Origin: Acidobacteriota bacterium
GTDB taxonomy: Bacteria > Acidobacteriota > UBA6911
DNA: 64,000 nucleotides
Direction of reading: 5' to 3'
NCBI GenBank assembly: GCA_012729555.1
Contig: JAAYCX010000013.1
Coordinates: 1-64,000 of the forward strand
This document shows, in pieces, positions 32,885-42,805 of the stretch (position 1 is its first letter; every line of letters starts with the position of its first letter). The position numbers were made by a program, and so were the translations under genes. Below the pieces are notes generated by a model, which saw only the letters and a list, made by a program, of their open reading frames with translations, made no database searches and was not told where the DNA came from.

Positions 32885-35800
32885 ATGGAAACAGCCAAAC
32901 TGAAAAAATTCGCCCAGTTCGCCCGACGCAGCCTGATGGATCAGGTCTCCACCAAGCTGAAAATGGCGCTTGCGGACGAAAGTTCCCCAAGACGTGAACA
33001 TCCGAAGGCGGTCAAGAAGCTTTCCGAGACCATCGCCATCCACGGCAAGGAACAGGTCATCGAGCGGGTGGCCTACATCTGGTTCAACCGCTTCTGCGCC
33101 CTGCGCTTCATGGACGTCAACCGCTACACCCGCATCGGGGTGGTGTCCCCCGCCGAGGGACAGTTCCAGCCCGAAATCCTTGCCGAAGCCAAGATGGGCC
33201 ATATCGATGAAGAAATGGTGCCCGCAAATACAAGGCAGGAGATCTTCTCCTTGCTAAACGGCAAATCGCCCAGCCCCGACCCGCAGGGCGAGGTCTACCG
33301 CCTGCTGCTGGTGGCCGCCTGCAACTTCTGGAACAAGGCAATGCCGTTCCTGTTCCAGCATATCGATGATTACACCGAACTGCTGATGCCCGACGACCTC
33401 CTCTCGGGCAACTCCATCCTCACCTATACCCGCGAGGCGATGACGCCCGATGCGTGCGAGGATGTCGAGGTGATCGGCTGGCTCTACCAGTTCTACATCT
33501 CCGAAAAGAAAGACGAGGTGTTCGACGGCCTGAAGAAGAACAAGAAAATCACGCCCGAGAATATCCCCGCCGCCACCCAGCTTTTTACCCCGCACTGGAT
33601 CGTCCGCTACCTGGTGGAAAACTCCCTCGGCCGCCTGTGGCTGCTCAATCGTCCCGCCTCGAAGCTGATTGAGCAGATGGACTACTACATCAAGCCCGAA
33701 CAGGCCGAGACCGACTTCCTGCGCATCAGCAAACCGGAAGAGATCAAGATCTGCGATCCCGCCTGCGGCTCCGGCCACATGCTCACCTACGCCTTCGACC
33801 TGCTCTACGCAATCTACGAAGAGCAAGGCTACGAACCCGCCGAAATCCCGGAGAAGATCCTCACGAATAACCTCTACGGCATCGAGATCGACGAACGCGC
33901 CGGGGAGCTGGCCGCCTTTGCACTGACCATGAAGGCCCGCGCCAAACAGCGCCGCTTCTTCAACAAGGGAGTCAAACCGAACATCTGCGTACTGGAGAAC
34001 GTCCACTTCGATGACGACGAGCTCAAAAACTACATGGACTTCGTCGGACGCGACCTGTTCACCGCGCCGCTGCAAACCACCCTGCGCCAGTTCGAAGAGG
34101 CAGACAATTTCGGTTCTCTGATTCGCCCCGACGTCACCGATGTGGACGGTATGCTCAGTATTCTGGAGTCAAAAAACGTCTCTGGGCAGCTGTTTATCGG
34201 AATGACCCACCAGAAGGTCCTGCAGGCCCTGCGGCAGGCTGATTACCTGAGCCCGAAATACCATGTGGTGATTGCCAATCCGCCGTATATGGGGGCAAAA
34301 GGTATGAACCCCCAACTGACAAGTTTGGCCAAGGCCAAGTATCCAAGCTGCTGGGATAGAGGGAATTCTGATCTATTTGCATTGTTTATTGAACGTAATT
34401 TGGGGCTGGCGAAGTCGCGTGGCTTAGTCTCTATGATAACAATGCAGACATGGATGTTCCTTTCATCATTTGAGAAACTGCGCCTAAACATCGTGGATGA
34501 CAATACAATTCTATCTATGGCTCATTTGGGCGCTAGGGCTTTCGATAGTATTGGGGGAGAAGTCGTATCAACAACAGCCTTTGTCATTAGCAATGTACGT
34601 CAACTGGAATATGAGGGAAGCTACATAAGACTAGTCGACGGTGGTTCGGAAAGTGAAAAAAACGCCACCCTATTAAGAGCAGTCAAGAGCAATGATGTTG
34701 CCTTGTGTAGAGCCTCCTCTGCTGATTTTCGTAAAATACCAGGAGCGCCAATTGCATATTGGCTTAGTGACACGCTCCTAAACATTTTCGAGAACGAGAG
34801 TCCTTTGAGTGAGTTCGCCACTCCACGCCAAGGCTTAGCAACCAGTGATAATAATAGATTTGTTCGAACCTGGAGCGAAGTTCCATTCAATCGAATCGGA
34901 TTTTGCTGTGCTGATCGCGAAGAAGCCATGGAGTCTCGAAAGCGGTGGTTTCCATTCAATAAAGGTGGCTCTTTTAGGCGCTGGGGCGGAAACGCTGAAC
35001 TAGTTGTTAATTGGGAGAACGACGGTGCAGACATTAAGGATAGCATTCTTACAAAATATCCCTATTTAAATGGAAACCCTGACTTTGTGGCCAAGAATCC
35101 GAATTATTACTTTAAGCCAGGATTGACATGGTCGGCTCTCAGCTCAGGTCTATTTTCAATTAGGTTTCAACCGAAGGGATTCATTTTTGCCGACAAAGGT
35201 CAGGCAATGTTTCCATTTAAGCGAGATGGCATTCTGAACCTTGAGGGGTTGTTAAACTCCAAAGTTGTTGTGGAGTTTCTTAAGGCCATCTCGCCAACGC
35301 TTGATTTTAATGCGGGGTACATTGCAAAAGTTCCATGCCACATAAAGCAATCTCCCGGCGTTTCACGTCTCAATAGTGGATTTTTGTCTGACTGGGATTC
35401 CTATGAAACCTCCTGGGATTTCACCAGCCTGCCACTTCTGAATCCTGACTACCTTCAGCCGACTCTAAAGGCCACCTACCAGAAACTACACGCCCACTGG
35501 CAGGAAACGACACTGGAGATGCAGCGGCTCGAGGAAGAGAACAACCGCATCTTCATCGACGCCTACGGCCTGCAGGATGAGTTGACGCCCGAGGTGCCGC
35601 TGGGCGAGATCACCCTGACCTGCAACCCGCACTACCGCTACGGCAACGACAAGAGCGAGGATGAACTGGAGGCGCTGCTGCTGGCCGATACCATGCGCGA
35701 GCTGGCCTCTTATGCCGTGGGCTGCATGTTCGGCCGTTACGCGCTGGACAAGCCGGGGTTGATCCTGGCAAACCAGGGCGAGACCATCGAGGACTACCTG

Positions 35801-36436
35801 AAGCGGGTTCCGGAGCCCAGCTTCCCGGCCGATGACGACAACGTCATCCCCATGCTCGACGGCGACTGGTTCACTGACGATATCGCCGAGCGCTTCCGCA
35901 AGTTCCTGCGCGTGACTTTCGGCGAGGAACACTACGAGGATAACCTCAGGTTCGTCGAGCAGGCGCTGAACATCAAGGGCAAGCGCAGCTACAGCATCCG
36001 AGATTACTTCCTCGGCGAGTTCTACCCCGATCATGTGAAACGCTACAAGAAGCGCCCCATCTACTGGCTTTTCAGCAGCCCCAAAGGCAGCTTCAACGCG
36101 CTGATCTACATGCACCGCTACCGCTCCGATACTGTCAGCGTGTTACTCAATAAATACCTGCGCGAGTTTCGAACCAAACTCACTTCTCGAAGAAATTTTC
36201 TGGAAGCTTTCAGCATCAGCGCCAGCAGCAGCCAGGGCGAGAAGACTAAAGCCCTGAAGGAGATCGAGAAGATCACCAAGATGATCGCCGAGATGGAGGA
36301 GTACGAGCGCGAGGTGCTTTACCCGCTGGCCACCCAGCAGGTGGAGATCGACCTCGACGACGGCGTGAAAGTCAACTACCCCAAACTCGGCGCGGCCTTG
36401 AAGAAGATCCCGGGGCTGGATGCGAAAGAGGATTAA
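32885..36436 (+). CDS. pglX: BREX adenine-specific DNA methyltransferase PglX (BrxX)
   Basis: 1183 residues, full length for type I PglX. Motif I DPACGSGHMLT starts at residue 291 and the catalytic NPPYMG at 465. The enzyme methylates adenine in a non-palindromic site to mark host DNA and is needed for defence. ATG 32885 begins METAKLKKFAQFARRSL, the usual N-terminus. From about 34280 to 35400 (residues 465-840, from the catalytic motif through the target-recognition region) base composition is clearly more AT-rich than both ends, as if this part had been exchanged. Its target site cannot be read from sequence. Confidence 0.95.
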   Translation: METAKLKKFAQFARRSLMDQVSTKLKMALADESSPRREHPKAVKKLSETIAIHGKEQVIERVAYIWFNRFCALRFMDVNRYTRIGVVSPAEGQFQPEILAEAKMGHIDEEMVPANTRQEIFSLLNGKSPSPDPQGEVYRLLLVAACNFWNKAMPFLFQHIDDYTELLMPDDLLSGNSILTYTREAMTPDACEDVEVIGWLYQFYISEKKDEVFDGLKKNKKITPENIPAATQLFTPHWIVRYLVENSLGRLWLLNRPASKLIEQMDYYIKPEQAETDFLRISKPEEIKICDPACGSGHMLTYAFDLLYAIYEEQGYEPAEIPEKILTNNLYGIEIDERAGELAAFALTMKARAKQRRFFNKGVKPNICVLENVHFDDDELKNYMDFVGRDLFTAPLQTTLRQFEEADNFGSLIRPDVTDVDGMLSILESKNVSGQLFIGMTHQKVLQALRQADYLSPKYHVVIANPPYMGAKGMNPQLTSLAKAKYPSCWDRGNSDLFALFIERNLGLAKSRGLVSMITMQTWMFLSSFEKLRLNIVDDNTILSMAHLGARAFDSIGGEVVSTTAFVISNVRQLEYEGSYIRLVDGGSESEKNATLLRAVKSNDVALCRASSADFRKIPGAPIAYWLSDTLLNIFENESPLSEFATPRQGLATSDNNRFVRTWSEVPFNRIGFCCADREEAMESRKRWFPFNKGGSFRRWGGNAELVVNWENDGADIKDSILTKYPYLNGNPDFVAKNPNYYFKPGLTWSALSSGLFSIRFQPKGFIFADKGQAMFPFKRDGILNLEGLLNSKVVVEFLKAISPTLDFNAGYIAKVPCHIKQSPGVSRLNSGFLSDWDSYETSWDFTSLPLLNPDYLQPTLKATYQKLHAHWQETTLEMQRLEEENNRIFIDAYGLQDELTPEVPLGEITLTCNPHYRYGNDKSEDELEALLLADTMRELASYAVGCMFGRYALDKPGLILANQGETIEDYLKRVPEPSFPADDDNVIPMLDGDWFTDDIAERFRKFLRVTFGEEHYEDNLRFVEQALNIKGKRSYSIRDYFLGEFYPDHVKRYKKRPIYWLFSSPKGSFNALIYMHRYRSDTVSVLLNKYLREFRTKLTSRRNFLEAFSISASSSQGEKTKALKEIEKITKMIAEMEEYEREVLYPLATQQVEIDLDDGVKVNYPKLGAALKKIPGLDAKED

Positions 36437-36448
36437 GGAGCGCCATTG

Positions 36449-38944
36449 ATGGAAAACCGTATTGCCCAAGCCCTGACCAAACTCTTTGACCGGCACCGGA
36501 TCGTCTTCTGGTATGACGCCAAGCGGGAGTTGCGCGGCAACTTCGAGGCGCTCGAGCTGCCCGGCGTCGAGAAGCTGGAGCTGACCAACAACGAGTATGG
36601 GATCAAGTACAGGGTGCTGCGCGAGGAGCCGGACCGGAAATTTTTGCTCTATCGTGAAGGGCCCGAGCCGCCGCACCTGGAGAACTGGCTGCTGGACGTT
36701 CGGCTGGCTCATGGCGAGTTCCGAACCGATCAGGCGGGGATTTGGCTGTCGGAACTGGAGCTCGGCCTGGAATTTGCGGATGTGGTCGAGGGACATGCCG
36801 AGTTTTTCCAGGCGGTTAAAAGAAGGGAGGCCCTCAGGAAGCTGCTGAAATCCGACGATACCGCCGGCAAGATTCGGATGAAGATGCTTGCGGTCTGTGC
36901 CGGCAGCGAGCCGCGCATGGATGCGGTGGTGGAGAATCTCCTGCAGGAACTCGCCGAGGGACGGGACGAAAAGGTTAAGCTGATCGGACGGTGCCGCCTC
37001 GATGGCTTTCTCTGGGAGCAGATGACGCGCTGCTACGGGTATAGGTCGGAGGAGCCGGGAATCCGGGATTTTGTCATCGAGCTGTTCAAGTCATGTTACG
37101 CGATGGGCACCGATGGCCAGGTGAAACTGACCGGCGACGCCCTGGTGCTGCTCAAGCGCTGGAAGGACAGCCGCCAGTTTGAAAAGGGGTTCGAAACCCT
37201 GTCGGAAGAATGCGCCGAAGTTCTCTCGATCGAGCAGGACCTGGCCAGACGGGATTTCCGGGAATTGATCGAACTGGATTACTTTCGCCTGATCGACCAG
37301 AAGATCATCAGTGACCTGGTGCGGGCCGTCGCCTCCCGCACGGTTTCGAGCGGCGACGTGTCCCTCTGGGTCCGGCAGCGGCGGACGGGTCACTGGTATC
37401 ACCAGTACCGTCATCATTATGAGGCGGTGGATTACGGCTCCCGGTTGATTCATGCCATGGACGAGACCCGGATCGACATGGACAGCCTGGCCGATGGCGT
37501 GCAGCGCTACAGCCGTTTCTGGTATCAGCTGGATCAGCTCTACCGCAAGTTCACCTACCATGTGCGCATGTCGGGGCAGGCGTCCCTGACCGCCTCGTTG
37601 AGCGAACAGGTCGAAAATCTTTACTCAAACAATTACCTGCTGAAACTGGGCGACTCCTTTCAGGCACGCGTGGAGGAAACACCGCGCTGGGAGGCCCTCC
37701 CCTTCCCCAGGCAGGACGAATTCTTCACCCATTGGGTGCAGCCGTTCCTAGGCAGGGACAACAAGGTCTGCGTCGTCATTTCCGACGCCCTGCGCTACGA
37801 GATCGGTGACGAATTGCTGAGCCTGATCCGTCAGGAAGACCGGTATGGAGCGGAACTGGAGCCAATGATCTCCATGCTGCCCAGCTACACCCAGCTCGGC
37901 ATGGCGGCACTTCTGCCCCACAAGGAGCTCGCGCTCGCGGATAACGATACGGGCGCGGTTCTGGTGGATGGTCAATCTTCCCAGGGAACGGCCAACCGCG
38001 GCAAGATCCTCATTGCGGCCGTAGAAAGAGCCGTGGTCTGCAAGGCCGAGGAACTGATGGCGATGAAGGGGGAGGACTGCCGGGCGCTGGTGCGCGACCA
38101 CGATGTGATCTATGTCTATCACAACCGGATCGACGCCACCGGCGACAAACGGGAGTCCGAGGAGCGGATTTTCGAGGCGGTGGAGGATACTCTGGAGGAA
38201 CTGATCCGGTTGTTCAAGAAGTTGACCGGGGCCAATGCCAACAATTTGCTGGTAACCTCCGACCATGGCTTCATTTACCAGAATCGTACCATCGATGAGA
38301 GCGATTTCGCCGGAGCGGATGCCGCCGGGGATCGGATCCTGGTGCGGGACCGGCGCTTCGTGCTCGGCCAGGGTCTGGCTGAGTCTCCCAGCCTGCACAC
38401 GTTCTCCTCGACGCAGCTCGGCCTTGCGGGAAAGATGGAGATCCAGATCCCCAAGTCGATCAACCGGCTGCGCCTGAAAGGTTCCGGCAGCCGCTATGTG
38501 CATGGCGGAGCGTCGTTGCAGGAGGTGGTGGTCCCCGTACTGAGGATCAACAAGAAGCGCCAGAGCGATGTGTCCGCCGTAGAGGTGGACATCCTTCGTG
38601 GAGCCAGCTCGGTGATCACCTCCGGTCAGCTGGGGGTAACGATGTACCAGAGTGAGCCGGTGACGGACAAGATCCAGCCGCGTGTTCTCCGGGCGGGCAT
38701 CTACACCGAGACCGGAGACCTGATTTCCGAACAGCACGATTTGACTTTTGACCTGAGGTCGGACAATCCCCGGGAGCGCGAACTGCAGGTGCGTTTCCTG
38801 CTCACCCGCAAGGCCGACGAGGCCAACGGTCGTGAGGTCCTGCTCCGCCTGGACGAAAAGCTCGCCGGAACTTCACATTACAGGGAATACAAGTCGCTCC
38901 GGTATTTGATCCGCCGCTCTTTTACCAGCGATTTCGATTTTTAA
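36449..38944 (+). CDS. pglZ: BREX alkaline-phosphatase-superfamily protein PglZ (BrxZ)
   Basis: 831 residues. The phosphatase-like core carries metal-ligand motifs VCVVISDALRYEIGDE (near residue 443) and LLVTSDHGFIYQN (near 602), with VYHNRIDATGDKR between. PglZ hydrolyses phosphodiester bonds in vitro and interacts with PglX and BrxB in BREX assembly. ATG 36449 has AAGGAG 8 bases upstream; the TTG just before it is not needed. The gene follows pglX by 12 bases. Confidence 0.93.
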   Translation: MENRIAQALTKLFDRHRIVFWYDAKRELRGNFEALELPGVEKLELTNNEYGIKYRVLREEPDRKFLLYREGPEPPHLENWLLDVRLAHGEFRTDQAGIWLSELELGLEFADVVEGHAEFFQAVKRREALRKLLKSDDTAGKIRMKMLAVCAGSEPRMDAVVENLLQELAEGRDEKVKLIGRCRLDGFLWEQMTRCYGYRSEEPGIRDFVIELFKSCYAMGTDGQVKLTGDALVLLKRWKDSRQFEKGFETLSEECAEVLSIEQDLARRDFRELIELDYFRLIDQKIISDLVRAVASRTVSSGDVSLWVRQRRTGHWYHQYRHHYEAVDYGSRLIHAMDETRIDMDSLADGVQRYSRFWYQLDQLYRKFTYHVRMSGQASLTASLSEQVENLYSNNYLLKLGDSFQARVEETPRWEALPFPRQDEFFTHWVQPFLGRDNKVCVVISDALRYEIGDELLSLIRQEDRYGAELEPMISMLPSYTQLGMAALLPHKELALADNDTGAVLVDGQSSQGTANRGKILIAAVERAVVCKAEELMAMKGEDCRALVRDHDVIYVYHNRIDATGDKRESEERIFEAVEDTLEELIRLFKKLTGANANNLLVTSDHGFIYQNRTIDESDFAGADAAGDRILVRDRRFVLGQGLAESPSLHTFSSTQLGLAGKMEIQIPKSINRLRLKGSGSRYVHGGASLQEVVVPVLRINKKRQSDVSAVEVDILRGASSVITSGQLGVTMYQSEPVTDKIQPRVLRAGIYTETGDLISEQHDLTFDLRSDNPRERELQVRFLLTRKADEANGREVLLRLDEKLAGTSHYREYKSLRYLIRRSFTSDFDF

Positions 38945-38957
38945 GGAACAGGTGACC

Positions 38958-40994
38958 ATGAACGAACTTGACCAGAAGATAAACACCCATTTCCCGGGAC
39001 TCGTTGTCCGCAAGGACCTCGTCAAGACGGTCAAAGGCAACGCCATTGTTCCCTCCTACGTGCTGGAATACCTGCTGGGACAGTATTGCGCCACCAGCGA
39101 CGAGGCCACCATCCAGTCCGGCATCGAAACCGTAAAGGAAATCCTGCGAAAGCATTACGTCCATCGCAACGAGGCGGGTCTGGTCCGGTCCAATATCAAG
39201 GAGAAGGGGCGCTACAAGATCATCGACAAGATCAGCGTGGCGCTCAACGACAAGGCCGACGTCTACGAGGCCGAATTCGCGAATCTTGGCGTCAAGAAGG
39301 TGCTGGTCGATTCCGGGACCGTAAAGGCCCATCCCAAGCTGCTGGTCAGCGGCGTCTGGTGCATCGCCGACATCGAGTACGAGTTCACCGAAGAAAAAAA
39401 CGCCAGTCCCTGGATTCTGTCCTCACTCAAGCCGATTCAGCTCTCACACTTCGATTTTGAGGGCTATCTTGCCGCCCGCAGGCAGTTCACGACCGAGGAG
39501 TGGATTGACCTCCTGATCCAGAGCATCGGGTTCAATCCTGAAATGTTCGGAAGACGCAGCAAGCTCACGCAGTTGATCAGGCTGATTCCCTATTGCGAGC
39601 GCAATTACAACCTGATCGAACTCGGCCCCAAGGGCACCGGAAAGTCCCACATATATTCGGAATTTTCTCCTCACGGGATTCTCATCTCCGGAGGGGAGGT
39701 GACCGTTCCCAAGCTGTTCGTGAATAATGCCTCGGGCAAGATCGGCCTGGTGGGGTACTGGGATTGCGTGGCCTTCGACGAGTTTGCCGGAAGGCAGAAG
39801 CGGGTCGATAAAGCGCTCGTCGATATCATGAAAAACTATATGGCCAACAAGTCCTTCTCCCGGGGGGTGGAAACGCTGGGCGCTGAAGCCTCAATGGTAT
39901 TTGTGGGCAACACCCAGCATGCCGTGCCCTACATGCTCAAGCACTCCGACCTCTTCTGCGAACTGCCCGACAAGTTCCACGATTCCGCCTTCCTCGACCG
40001 CATCCATTGTTACATTCCGGGGTGGGAGGTGGATATCATCCGCGGCGAGATGTTCTCCGACGGCTACGGCTTTGTGGTGGATTATCTCGCGGAGATTCTT
40101 CGTTCGCTGCGGGACCATGATTATTCGGACCGCTACGGGGACTTCTTCTCGCTTTCACCCGATATTTCCACCAGGGACCGGGACGGCATCCACAAGACCT
40201 TCTCGGGCCTGATGAAGATCCTCTTTCCCCACGATGGCGCCACCCGCGAGGAGGTCGAGGAGCTGCTGCGCCTGGCCATCGAGGGACGAAAGCGCGTCAA
40301 GGACCAGCTGATGCGGATGGATTCCACCTACGTCCCGGTGGTTTTCTCCTACCTGGACGCCAATCAGAAATCGAAACGGGTTACGACGCTCGAGGAGGAG
40401 GAATATCCCCACCATTACGCCAGAACCGTGGATTCGGGAGCTTCCGAACAGGGCACCGAGTCAGACACCCGCCCTCAGCCTGCAGCGGCGAAGCCTCTCG
40501 AGGAGAAGCACCTCACCTTCCAGGAAAACCAGAAGGGGGTCTCCTTTGACACCCTGCTGGGTCCCTATCTAAAAGGCGCAAAAAGAATTACGGTGACGGA
40601 CCCCTATATCCGCCTGTTTTATCAGATTCGCAATTTCATGGAGCTGTTGGAAACGATCGTCAGGCACAAGGAACCGGATGCCGAGGTGGACGTCCACCTG
40701 GTGACAACCGAGGACGAGTTCAAGGGGGATCTCCAGAAGGAGAGCCTGCAGAAGATCAAGGATTCCAGCGAAACGGCAGGCGTGAACTTCACCTGGGAAT
40801 TCAGCGGGACGGGAGCCATCCATGCCCGGCATATCCTGACCGACCACGGCTGGAAGATCTCCCTGGACAGGGGGCTCGATATCTTCCAGCACTACGAGAT
40901 GAACGAAGCCTTCAGTTATTCCAACCGGCTGCAGCAATACCGCCAATGCAAGGCGTTTGAGGTGACTTACATAAAAACAGACGCCTCCGCTTAA
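38958..40994 (+). CDS. brxL: BREX Lon-like AAA+ protein BrxL
   Basis: 678 residues. The AAA+ Walker A LGPKGTGKSHIYSEF starts near residue 222, followed by WDCVAFDEFAGRQKRVDK (Walker B) and MVFVGNTQHAVPYM. The C-terminal part after the acidic linker (SEQGTESDTRPQPAAAK) is the MIT-like domain of type I BrxL (RITVTDPYIRLFYQIRNFMEL). BrxL forms rings on DNA and is needed for phage exclusion but not for methylation. ATG 38958 is chosen over GTG 38952. The gene ends the core operon, so the set brxA-brxB-brxC-pglX-pglZ-brxL is complete. Confidence 0.93.
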   Translation: MNELDQKINTHFPGLVVRKDLVKTVKGNAIVPSYVLEYLLGQYCATSDEATIQSGIETVKEILRKHYVHRNEAGLVRSNIKEKGRYKIIDKISVALNDKADVYEAEFANLGVKKVLVDSGTVKAHPKLLVSGVWCIADIEYEFTEEKNASPWILSSLKPIQLSHFDFEGYLAARRQFTTEEWIDLLIQSIGFNPEMFGRRSKLTQLIRLIPYCERNYNLIELGPKGTGKSHIYSEFSPHGILISGGEVTVPKLFVNNASGKIGLVGYWDCVAFDEFAGRQKRVDKALVDIMKNYMANKSFSRGVETLGAEASMVFVGNTQHAVPYMLKHSDLFCELPDKFHDSAFLDRIHCYIPGWEVDIIRGEMFSDGYGFVVDYLAEILRSLRDHDYSDRYGDFFSLSPDISTRDRDGIHKTFSGLMKILFPHDGATREEVEELLRLAIEGRKRVKDQLMRMDSTYVPVVFSYLDANQKSKRVTTLEEEEYPHHYARTVDSGASEQGTESDTRPQPAAAKPLEEKHLTFQENQKGVSFDTLLGPYLKGAKRITVTDPYIRLFYQIRNFMELLETIVRHKEPDAEVDVHLVTTEDEFKGDLQKESLQKIKDSSETAGVNFTWEFSGTGAIHARHILTDHGWKISLDRGLDIFQHYEMNEAFSYSNRLQQYRQCKAFEVTYIKTDASA

Positions 40995-41081
40995 TGATAG
41001 ATGGACGCGGCATGGGCGATGCATGTTCCCATTTTGGGATCATACATATATTGACACATTATGGGAACCCAGGTAGACTGA

Positions 41082-41381
41082 ATGCGGGTGATTGCGAAGG
41101 CAGCTCTAACAGACTTCTGGTCCCGGCCCGGGCACGCAGACAGCGAACGCCCTCTAAAATCATGGTATTACGAAGCTTTCCACGCTAAATGGAAGAGCCC
41201 GGCGGAAGTAAAGCTGCGATACCCCAGTGCGAGCATACTGAAAGATGGGCGCATCGTCTTCAACATCGCCGGAAACAAATACCGGCTCGTAGTTCGCATC
41301 GTTTTTGAATGGGAAGTGGTGTACATCCGATTTGTCGGTACCCATCGGCAATACGACCAAATCGACCCGGAGAGCATCTAA
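41082..41381 (+). CDS. higB: HigB-type mRNA interferase toxin
   Basis: 99 residues matching the HigB_toxin family throughout: MRVIAKAALTDFWSR, PLKSWYYEAFHAKWKSPAEV, DGRIVFNIAGNKYRLVVRI and VVYIRFVGTHRQYDQID. HigB cuts mRNA on the ribosome. Its stop codon overlaps the ATG of the antitoxin gene by one base (TAATG), the usual toxin-first HigBA order. It is 87 bases after brxL. An AT-rich stretch at about 41035-41060 probably holds the promoter. Confidence 0.9.
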   Translation: MRVIAKAALTDFWSRPGHADSERPLKSWYYEAFHAKWKSPAEVKLRYPSASILKDGRIVFNIAGNKYRLVVRIVFEWEVVYIRFVGTHRQYDQIDPESI

Positions 41382-42595
41382 TGGACTCTGAGATCCGACC
41401 GATCAGAACGGACGCCGACTACCGGGACGCACTTGCGCGGGTAGATGTCCTTGTGAATGCACGGCCGGGCACCCCGGAAGGAGACGAACTCGAGGTGCTC
41501 TCGACTTTGATCGAGGTTTACGAAACCAAACACTTCCCGATAGACATGCCCTCGGCCGTGGACGCTATCCGATTCCGGATGGAACAACAGGGACTGTCCA
41601 AACGGGACCTTGAACCCCATATCGGTTCCCGGAGCAAGGTATCCGAAGTCCTCTCCGGCAAGCGTCCCCTGACGCTCCAGATGATCCGATCGCTTCATTT
41701 CCACCTGGGCATCCCCGCGGAAGTCCTGCTGCAAAAACCTGGAGCCGATCTTCCGGAATCTCCGGCAGGTTTGGACTGGAACCGCTTCCCCATCCGGGCT
41801 ATGGCAGGTCTCGGATGGATCCCGGACCAGCGGGAAAGCAAAGAGCATGCGGAAGAGATCATGCGCGACTTTATCAACCGGGCCGGAGGATTCGATGCCT
41901 TGCCACAGCCGCTCTTTCGCAAAACGGCGAACGCCCGGCAGAATACGAAATCGTGCCCCTATGCGCTGAAAGCATGGTGCTGGCGTCTACTCGCCCTTGC
42001 CCGGGGAAACCCTCCCGAAGCTGAGTATGAGGCGGGCTTGGTGACTCTTGATTTCTGCCGCAGGGTGGCCCGTCTGAGTTGGTCCGAGCACGGGCCGAGG
42101 CTGGCTCGGGAGTTTTTGAGAAATCACGGAATCCAATTGATTCACCTCCCTCACTTGCCGCACACCTATCTCGACGGCGCGGTGCTCCAGCCCGCGGGTA
42201 GCGCGCCCGTGATCGGCCTGACTTTGAGATACGACAGGCTGGATTATTTCTGGTTCAGTCTCTGCCATGAACTCGCCCATATCGCCCTCCACCTGCAGGG
42301 CAGCGACGCCGCCGGGTTCGTGGATGACTTGAGCATAGAAGGATTCGGGCGAAAGCTGAGCCGCCAGGAAAAGGAAGCAGACGAGTGGGCACAGGATGCG
42401 CTGATCCCCCCCGAGGAGTGGGAAGAGAGCGGGATCCTGCGCAGTCCTGATATTGCCGCGGTCACCAGGCTGGCCCATCGCCTCGAAATACACCCGGCGA
42501 TCGTCGCCGGGCGCGTGCGCCGCGAAAAGCGCAACTACCGGCTGCTGACCCATTTCGTCGGCGTCGGTGAGGCCACCCGGGCCCTGGCCTGCTGA
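41381..42595 (+). CDS. higA: HigA-like antitoxin fused to an ImmA/IrrE metalloprotease
   Basis: 404 residues. The first 120 residues are a HigA-type XRE helix-turn-helix antitoxin (LSTLIEVYETKHFPIDMPSA, LSKRDLEPHIGSRSKVSEVLSGKRPLT). The C-terminal half is an ImmA/IrrE zinc peptidase with HELAH at residues 296-300 (CHELAHIALHL) and a downstream EKEADEWAQDAL that supplies the third ligand. The protein should neutralise HigB and repress the operon, while the protease domain could cleave the antitoxin itself or another repressor under stress. Start ATG 41381 is fixed by the TAATG overlap with higB. Confidence 0.88.
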   Translation: MDSEIRPIRTDADYRDALARVDVLVNARPGTPEGDELEVLSTLIEVYETKHFPIDMPSAVDAIRFRMEQQGLSKRDLEPHIGSRSKVSEVLSGKRPLTLQMIRSLHFHLGIPAEVLLQKPGADLPESPAGLDWNRFPIRAMAGLGWIPDQRESKEHAEEIMRDFINRAGGFDALPQPLFRKTANARQNTKSCPYALKAWCWRLLALARGNPPEAEYEAGLVTLDFCRRVARLSWSEHGPRLAREFLRNHGIQLIHLPHLPHTYLDGAVLQPAGSAPVIGLTLRYDRLDYFWFSLCHELAHIALHLQGSDAAGFVDDLSIEGFGRKLSRQEKEADEWAQDALIPPEEWEESGILRSPDIAAVTRLAHRLEIHPAIVAGRVRREKRNYRLLTHFVGVGEATRALAC

Positions 42596-42805
42596 GACAA
42601 ATCCTCACCGCCCTCCGGAAGTTCACCCTTGAATGCGGGCGCGCCGGGGCTCATAGTTCTTCGGCGGTTCCATGGGTCCCGGGACCGACCGGATTTCGGG
42701 AAGTGAAGGACCAGGGTCATTGCGTAACGAATCGTTGCCCCGCCTGATGCACCGCAGTTCCTAATCACGCGCGCCGAACCGTTTCCCCGCAGCCAAGGAG
42801 TGTAC

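Larger units (their letters stand above)
25978..42600. mobile_element. Defence island: BREX type I plus HigBA-ImmA (probable horizontally acquired segment)
   Basis: From the end of the WYL gene to the end of the HigA-ImmA gene the sequence is visibly lower in GC than both flanks. It contains only defence-related genes in one direction and none of the four repeat families that scatter through the rest of the window, apart from family A at its left edge. No integrase, tRNA or matching direct repeats at the ends were found, so the mechanism of acquisition is unknown. Confidence 0.6.

Noticed and set aside
41051-41079. TTGACA...TAGACT promoter for higB
   Set aside because: The -10 box would put the transcription start a few bases inside the higB coding region.
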